Shown: positions 28,401 through 37,400 of the stretch, in pieces
How the letters are laid out: each line of letters opens with the position of its first letter
How positions within the stretch are numbered: the first letter of the stretch is position 1
Source: Pteria penguin
Lineage: Eukaryota > Mollusca > Bivalvia > Pterioida > Pteriidae
DNA: 64,000 nt
Reading direction: 5' to 3'
NCBI GenBank assembly: GCA_035048485.1
Contig: CM068583.1
Coordinates: 22,977,341 to 23,041,340, forward strand
Translations under genes and position numbers: made by a program
The notes under the pieces: model-generated
Told to the model about the DNA's origin: nothing
What the model saw: only the letters and a program-made list of their open reading frames with translations
Databases searched by the model: none

Positions 28401-31400
28401 AATTGCCATGATATGGCCAAGATTGCCAAGATTTTATACTCATAAGTTTTTTTTATTTGAGGTACATAAAGGTGAATATATTGAAAATAAGAATTTCAAT
28501 CATCAACATTTCAAAAATAATATCCACACTTTCAAAAGGAAATTATTTTACCGACAAGAAACCATTAAAGATGCTATGACCAGATTGCAAAGCAGAAATA
28601 CTACAAAAAAAATGTAGGTATCAATAATGGTATACAAGATATCACAATAATTTGCTTCAGGATGAACTAGTCAATGTCTACAAACCAATCATGCTCCACA
28701 GGTATCACTGATGTCATGCAAGATCACCATATTGCAAACCAGTAGGGAAGAACTCATGAATACAAACTGACCAAACTAGGTACCATTAATATAATCAAAA
28801 GATCATGCTAAATGAAAAATCAGTATGCGTTCAATGAAGCATGAAATCAAGGTCAAGATCAAAATATTTTGCATCATTTGCGAAGCACTTATTATTGCCT
28901 ACAAGCCCACCAATATTACCTGAGTATCATTAATGGCATGCAAGAGATCAAACTAAACTGAAATTGTTTACACCAACAGAAACACAGGCAGACATCGTTA
29001 TTGCTCTGCACATAAATTGATTCAAAAATAACTTTAATCAATGATGAGGTATCAGATTTTTTAAAAAAAAAATCATTGTTTATCGTACCACACATAATAC
29101 ACTATACAAACCTGTCAGTATCCTCTTCTTCAGGTGCATCCTGCATTGACCAATCAGGCTCTTCCTCTAAATCTACCATTAATGCCAACACCTGAGGCAC
29201 TAGAAAAAACATATATCAGACCTCATAATACTAAACACATACCGGGTACTTATTGTAGCAGGACTCACATGTAAGCAGTGTCGGTCCTTCACTTATTGAT
29301 GTCTATACTGATACAGATGCACTCAAAGATTTGAAGGAGGACAATCCATGTTGCATTAATCATGACTACACATCTTAAACATCTTCATTTAAAATTCTGC
29401 ACTAAAACTTGGACATGCAATGATAGCTTGCATTTGGTAAATCTCTACTGTCAAATGATGTGTTTAACTCACATCTCACATTTTTAAGCAATATTTACAT
29501 ATTTTAGATACATCCAAAACTGATTAAATGAGGAGATGTGATAAACTTATTTTGTTATTTCTGTAAGAAGGGAACAGAAACAAAATACAGGACGTGTTTA
29601 TGAAAATCAATGCCCATACCAGCAATTTTGATAATTTTCCAAAAGGCAAAATTAATAAAAAACAAGACTGAAATTTTGATCAGGTGCACAAAAAGCACTG
29701 TAATTACCATAACTCTTGTAAGCATAGGATTATCATAATGGATGCCAAGGTGAGCTCAACTTTGCAAAACTATAATTTTATGACTAAAACCTTACACAAC
29801 TCTTTTACCTTCTTACATTTTTCCCCTTCACATATTGTTACTATGAATATTCTACAAACCTATGAGAGGCATAAATTTGGAATGTTTCCTAACCATAGCT
29901 GGAGCTGTCTCTGACAATGTTACAATGACTTCCATACCAAGATGTCTCCATGAATCCTCTAGGCTGGTCTCTGATAATACCTGTATTCAGAAAGTTTACG
30001 AGGGCTGACTCTAAATTTGAGTTATTATTTCATTCTGTACAATAATTACATCAAACACAGTTTGCCAGGGTTATCTAACCTTTGGAGTTATTCTGATGAT
30101 TTTGAGACAATACACAAGAAGAATACCAATGTGATTCTACATTTGTACATACTATATATATAGTAAACACAACAGAATCTTTCATAAGAGCACTGCATAG
30201 TAGTGCAACCATCAAGACATCTTGATTTAGATCACCTGAAAAACAAGAAACCATCAAGTACAGTATGACCGGATTGCAAATGCTAAACGCAAAATGTTGA
30301 TGCCAGACGGATGGACAGACAGACAGACGAACGGATTTTGCCAATTTATACACCGGAAATGCTTTGCACTAACATTAACAATACATGTATGCAAGTGGTC
30401 ACCCTAAAGGCAAAAAAGTGTGTGTTCACTGAAGCGTAAAGTCAAGGTCAAGGTTACTAAATTTTTGTATTGGTTGGATAGAACATTCAAGTATCTACAA
30501 ACCTACCAACTTTGACAGAAGGACCCTTTAAAAATGTTAATGCCGTGCGGACGGACGGACAGACGGATTTCGCCAATTAATAGACCGGAATCGCTTTGCA
30601 ATCCGGTCAAAAAGGAAGACAATCACATGATGGTGTCGATATCTACTCCAAAACAAGTTGTATGATGGGATAAATGCAAATTCTTTAGAATATGAAATTT
30701 CAAGTGAAACATATAAATTGAAGGACAAATCTATTTCTCTACTGAGTATTTAAGATAATATAAATACATTATGACATAAACAACTGTAAGCATCAGCTAT
30801 CTTTTTCATACCTTTAAACAAAACGTAAAAATACTTTCAATCTGTGGTCGGAGAAATTTAGGAACATTTTCTGCTAGCTCTATCAGACATGTCAGCATAG
30901 AATCACTATCTTGTTCCTCCACAGAATCAGCTATTCCCTATAATTCAAAACACAATATATTAACTTCTACACCTATCAAACAAGGACCAGATGTGTATTT
31001 GTTAGTTTCAATTGACTGATTAATTGAATATCGTTTTACATTACTCCACAAGAGTTCCATGTATATATAATGACAGTATCTGCCTGATGCATTGCATAGA
31101 AATTTATTTCTTTGCCACAGACCCTCCCAAAGCAGTGAGAGATCTTTTACATGCCATGCATACTGTTACACTGGACCTCAGTTTTTACTGTTTCATCAGA
31201 AAGATAGAACACCACTGCACCCAGAGCGAGAGTCAACCCCAGGACCTAATGATCATAAGCCGAGCACCTCATCCACAGGGCCACACCTTAGCTTCAAAAG
31301 TATTTTATATATTTGTAACAAAGGTAAAAAATGTTGAAATAAAGTTTATAAAAAAAAAATTGTGTAAGTTTTAAATGCCGTACCTAAGCTGTGTTTCATA

Positions 31401-34400
31401 CAATTTGATTTAGTATTCAGTATCTTTAGAAAAAAAGCCAAATCAAAATGTAATGTTTAGATCAGGTCCACCAATATTTTAGCATACTCAGAGTCCTTTG
31501 ACAAAGATGTATATTATATTTGATAATGATATGTTTCATGATAGTGTAACTTTCATAAACACTGGTCAAAATCCATGATTAAGAAAAACAGCATAAGACC
31601 TAGAAAAATGTTTGTTTCATGTTACATATCCAAAATAAAGAGGGTTGGTAGGTAGGTTTTTTTCTTTTTCTTTTTCTTTTCTTTGAGGGTGTGTGTGAGT
31701 GTAATAAAGACACGACTTGTGATTTAGTGTGGCAGTGGCACATGTAATTAGCTTTGCTTATAAAGTGTTACCAACAGACATTTGTCAATGTGATTCAAGC
31801 AAGAACAAAAAAGAAGACACGATTATACAATAATTATTTAATGCTTCCCATAAGGTCTGGCAACAAAAGCTTGCTTCCTAGCCTCCATATGCCAAGATTT
31901 TTGGATTTGCATGGCAAAAACATAGAGATGCCAAACGGAGAAGCCATCCATCCCTCTAAGACACCGTACAACATGCCAACTGGATAAAACAGAAACCGTA
32001 TTTTGCATTTCCAGAGGTGGGCAATCACCGATCTCGAAAATTTGAAAAAAAAAAATTAGGATCCATGCAAATTTTACAAGGTCGGTCGGTTAACAGGACA
32101 CAAGCATATTTTTTAGGCCTAATACACAAATGCAACACACAATAACAAAAGACCCCTCTCCATCCATGAGATGAACATATGTTACCTGCAAAGATAATTA
32201 AATGTCAACTGCAGAAATTATTATAAGCTACAGTAAGTTCCAGTGCAGGGATATAGCTAATTCACCTGCAGATGATTTTAAAAATATTAAAAGAAATTAA
32301 GACCTGACCTTGATCATTGGAGGCAACAGATCCCTAAAATGACTCTGGATGGTCATTTGCTTGTCATTAGCCACAAGGAAAGCAGTTGTAGCCTTGATGG
32401 CTTCCTTCCAAACATCAGGATGGCTGCTGTCATGAAGACACCTGGACAACATCTGCTTTATGACATCCATGTAGTGATTTTGTTGATTACCAAATATTCC
32501 TGGTACTTGGCTGGAAATGTAAATTATCTGCATCATAATTACTGATTCTACATCACCTTTGTCCATATTTATTTATTCTTTAACGTAATATTCAATGCCT
32601 TACTTACATGGTTATAAAGTGCATGGTAAATCATATTAAGCTTCTGTCAAGGCAAACATTTCGGTCATTTAAATACATATTCAATTATTTTACATTATTT
32701 ATCCAATTCTATGATCACATCATTATTAAGCTCTAGATAACCCTAGTCTTTTCAGCATCATGTATACAACCATGATGTCTCACAAAAGTATCTTAATAAT
32801 TTTCATTTTCAGATGAACTGAACAAACCCAAAACATCAGATCAACAAGCTGCATTTGTGAAACACTAATGCCCCACAGCAACACCAAGTCCAAAAAGTTA
32901 TTTTTAGCAAGGTCAAAAGGTCATCAACCTCGGTGTCAAGTGAAAGAGCTTCATTAGTTGAGTACACATGTCAAATATAGTCTCTATCCCTAAGGGTACA
33001 AAATTATAGCCAAGGTTAAAGTTGACAACAGACAGACAAACAGAAAGGACAAAAACAAATATGCCCCCTATCTATCGATCCGGGGGCATAAAAAGACAAA
33101 GACAGAAAACAGAAGTGGAACATGATTTATACTAAATGACCTTACAACATATTCATAGACAGACATTCAAGTATATCAGGTACATCAGGAGAAATCTGAC
33201 ATTAATTACAACTCTCTGTGAAGTACATACCAGAATATATGTAAAGCACTTTCCCTCAGACCAGCATCTTCAGAGTTTGCACAATCAAACATAAACTTCA
33301 GAAATTCTGGCCACAGCATATTCTCGTCATCATCTGAAATCAAAATGAAAGAAGGTGAAAATATCTGAAATGATATTCTTATTTGTTTACTTGTTTGATG
33401 TTCAATATCCCATCAGGCATACTTCACCTGTACGATTGCAACCACTGAACCAGAAGCTACTGATATCTGAAACCTTGGAGAGAAACACTGGCAAATCTTA
33501 AAACATGACCCATGATCTACAAAGACTATACCCAGATTGCCTGCTAAATCAACAAGCAAATTCGAAAAATTGTGTTCCCCGTTTTCGAGATTCTATCGGT
33601 AAAGATGCCGTGATCTGTGACATATTGTCATGGTTATGCATGTCTAGACACACATGACAAATACATGTATGAAGGCCCTACGTCTTACGGTTAAAAAGTT
33701 ACATTGAAGTAGGTCAAAGGTCACGATCAAGGTCACATGGTAAAAAATTCTGGTATCAAAGGAAAGGTATTGCAATAAGGGACACACATGCCAAATATGA
33801 AAGCACTACATCTTTCGATTAAAAAGTTACATTGAAGCAGGTCAAACTTTGGTACCAATGGAAAGATATTGCAATAAGGGACACACATGCCAAATATGAA
33901 GGCCTTGCATCTTACGGTTAAAAAGTTATGACCAATATTAAAGTTTTTGAGACAGATGGACACAAATGGACAGACAGACGAATGAAATTTAATGTACCCA
34001 CCCTTTCGCGAAAAGCGGGGGACAATTAATTGAGGAAAGTTCAGGAGTACACTTTAGCTTAGTCCATCTTTAACACTAAATAAAATACATATTAAAAGAG
34101 TGAATGTTAACCTATTAATACAAAGAGGACATACCGATAAGATTTCTTGCCAACTCTGCAGCTGCATCACATACTTTTTTCCTGACTGGAGGAGTTATTT
34201 CCTCTTGAATGATCAACATGAGCTGCTGTTTGACAGCATTTTGTAGTTCAATTGTCACATTGGGCCAAACTTCTTCAAAGGAGTTGGAAAACAGCCTTCT
34301 TAATAAAACTGCCGCAAGAGCGCGAACCTGAAATTAGAGACTCAGAGATGAGAACAATCAAAGGGGACAAATCGCCTTTACAATGTACAAGTACAGGGAA

Positions 34401-37400
34401 AAAATCATCTTATTACATGAATGCAAAATTTTCTACTCTCCAGTTGGCTAAAACAGCTAAGTAAATAACTAAAATGTCAACCAAGAAAATATAACATTCC
34501 AACACAGGAAAGTGTGTGCTCAAAATAGAACAGGGGATTTTCATAGATGTGAAAAAGAAAATTATAGAACTTTTTATAATGACTTCGACAATATTCACAA
34601 AATAAAACAATTTTGTCACAAAATTCACACAAAAAAACAACTATTTTACTTTTACCAAGGTTAATGCAATTGACAATTATGGTTGACCTCACTTTGAGAG
34701 ACCATATTCACCTCCAGCTTCTCTCAGGGACATTAATCTCGGTAAAAGTAAATAATTGTATACTTTAGCTTTACTAACTTCTTTTTGCTGTTTTATGTCA
34801 CACTCAAAGAATTTCAACATATTATTACAGGATTACAAATACAGGTAATTCAAATCTGACACACTGCCCAGAATGGAATAAAGTATAAGCCAGTTCCTTC
34901 CATAATAGGCTATTTTCAAGTAAGCGGAAAGGATCGTTACAAATCTAGATTTAACACGTCAGACTACAGACAACTGATTGTGACGTTATACTTGGCAGAA
35001 GCATTGACGTTATGTATCCAAAGATAAGATTATTACATCATAAATAAAATATTACCAAAGTATACAATGTCCTTAGTTTGGATATAACTCAGAAATAGTC
35101 TATTGATATAAATAAAACACATACAGGTAGTTTTGATAAGCTACATGTACCACTAGCTTGACATCAATTACCTCAACTGATGTGTTGACACTCTTTAAGG
35201 ATTGGACTAGGTATGGTAGCTTGTTTGCTCCAGGAACTTTATCATAGGTTTCCTGTAATGAAAAGAAAATAAATTGATCACTTAAGTACTTACATCTGAA
35301 TCAGGTTTGGTTTTTAGATACCAGTATCTGTTATGTAGGTTGATCAACTTAGAACTTAAGTAAGACCAACTGGTGAATTTAAACTTGAATGGTGAGTTAA
35401 TTTATATAGATGGGACTGCCATCTTGTTGCTAATGCAACAAATTTTAAAAGCAGATACCTTTATTGAATAGAGATAAATAAGTTTATGTAATCAACATTG
35501 ACCTAGTAGGGCTTCACTTACCTGAGCTCATTATTTACTTGTATAAATAACATGAAACATTAAGATTTGGTATGGATATACATCAAAAGAAGGTATAGTT
35601 TCCAACTAAATGTTATATCCTCATAAAGTATAATCAAATGCTTCAAAATAAAATTCAGAAATTTTGATATAAAATTACTTATTTAGAAAGGGCACATCTT
35701 TATAACAAGATAACTAGGCCTACATGTATAGCTTTCAAAAGATGTTGATACTTTTAATTTACCAAATTGGCGTTTATAGCTGCAAGCATATTACGCACCT
35801 ATAAACTGCAAAACAGTTAGTAGAAACTACTGTAAGTACTCGAATATAATATGCACCCGAGTGTAATACGCACTTAAAAATGACCTCGAAAATCGTGAAA
35901 AAACATCTAACTCTGTGTATAATACAAAGGGGAAAATCCAAAACATAATGTCAATTTCGTGTTGAAACAGCAAGACTGCGAGACGCAATCGAGATTTTCA
36001 GCACATGTATATGACAGCGATGATGATTTCAACTGAATTTGCTTTGCCGTATACCTTTTACAATGTAATCGCATAACATGTATTATCATCAAAAGCGGCA
36101 TAGAACAACCAGCCTTTACTCATTGCTTTCTCTCATTCATTTCATTTACAATCAAACTTGCATAGACTTCAAATTTCTTAACTATTGCGGCAGTACTAGT
36201 ATTTAACCCTCGTCCCATATGACTGCTTCAAATTTTTTTTCTCGTTAGAATGAGCATGCATGTCTACATTTATTACATGAACTTTACGCGGAGGTTGCCA
36301 ATGTCTATGAAGACAAAATAAAGAAAGAATGAATGAGTGTATCCAAACTGTCAATGCTCGTGCCGTTACAGTCAAGTAGTTTCACCTGTTCCGTAACTAT
36401 AAATTAACAATCTGCTAATCAGAAACCATTGCTAAATAACACAGCGCAAGTCTTCTATTGTGTTCAATGAATGGCACACTGTAGACATTACTCCTAATAT
36501 CGCCTTGGGCATTTACTATAGGAATCAGACAGTATACAGACAATAGACATATCTCACACCTTGTGGGTTTGACTGACAGCTTTACATACTTTAACTAACA
36601 CATGCACCCCTCTAAATCTGCCATTGAAGCTTAAAAGCGTGGAAAAAGGAATACAAATGTCTAACTCTATGTATAATACGCAGTCAACAATTGATAAGAC
36701 AAATTGGGTAAAATAAATCTGTATTATATTCGAGTATTTACAGTATATACAATATGTTACAAAGATGTGACCTTTTAAGTTTGATGTCAAAATTCTATAT
36801 TTTAGTATTTGATTATACTAGACAATGATCACTGAAAACAGAAATTCTTAAGCGTTTGAGTGAATTTGACAATTTCTATCACTAATACTTGTCTGTTTCT
36901 CCTAAGTCCCTGAAACTAATTGCTGAAAACAGAAATTTTCTTATGCTTTTGATGTATTATCTCTCAGAGGAGAGGTTGTCTTCAATGTGCTTATTGACCC
37001 TTTTATGTTAAATATTAGACTGACGTTTTAGGTGGAAAAATCATCACTGTTCCCACAAACATAACTCAAGACATAACAATATAGACTACTATTCTGGATA
37101 TTGGATTGGTCACATGACAAAATAGGAAAAGTCTGATATTGTGAAATCTCATTTCTTAAAATGTAGACATATAAAATCTTAAGAAGAAAGGTGGTCAATA
37201 TTCGTAAGATTCCTCAATGAATTTCAGCAGTTTTATGGCACACATTACTCTTTAGCTGCAAGTAGTGGCCCTAAATGAATGATAGGGCCACAATTCCTTA
37301 CGTTGCGTAAACTTGCATTTTTGAAAAACAGAATGGCTTACACAGAAACCGGCAAATTTAAAACAGGTTGGGAAAAAATGGGTGTAGAGCCTTCAAACGA

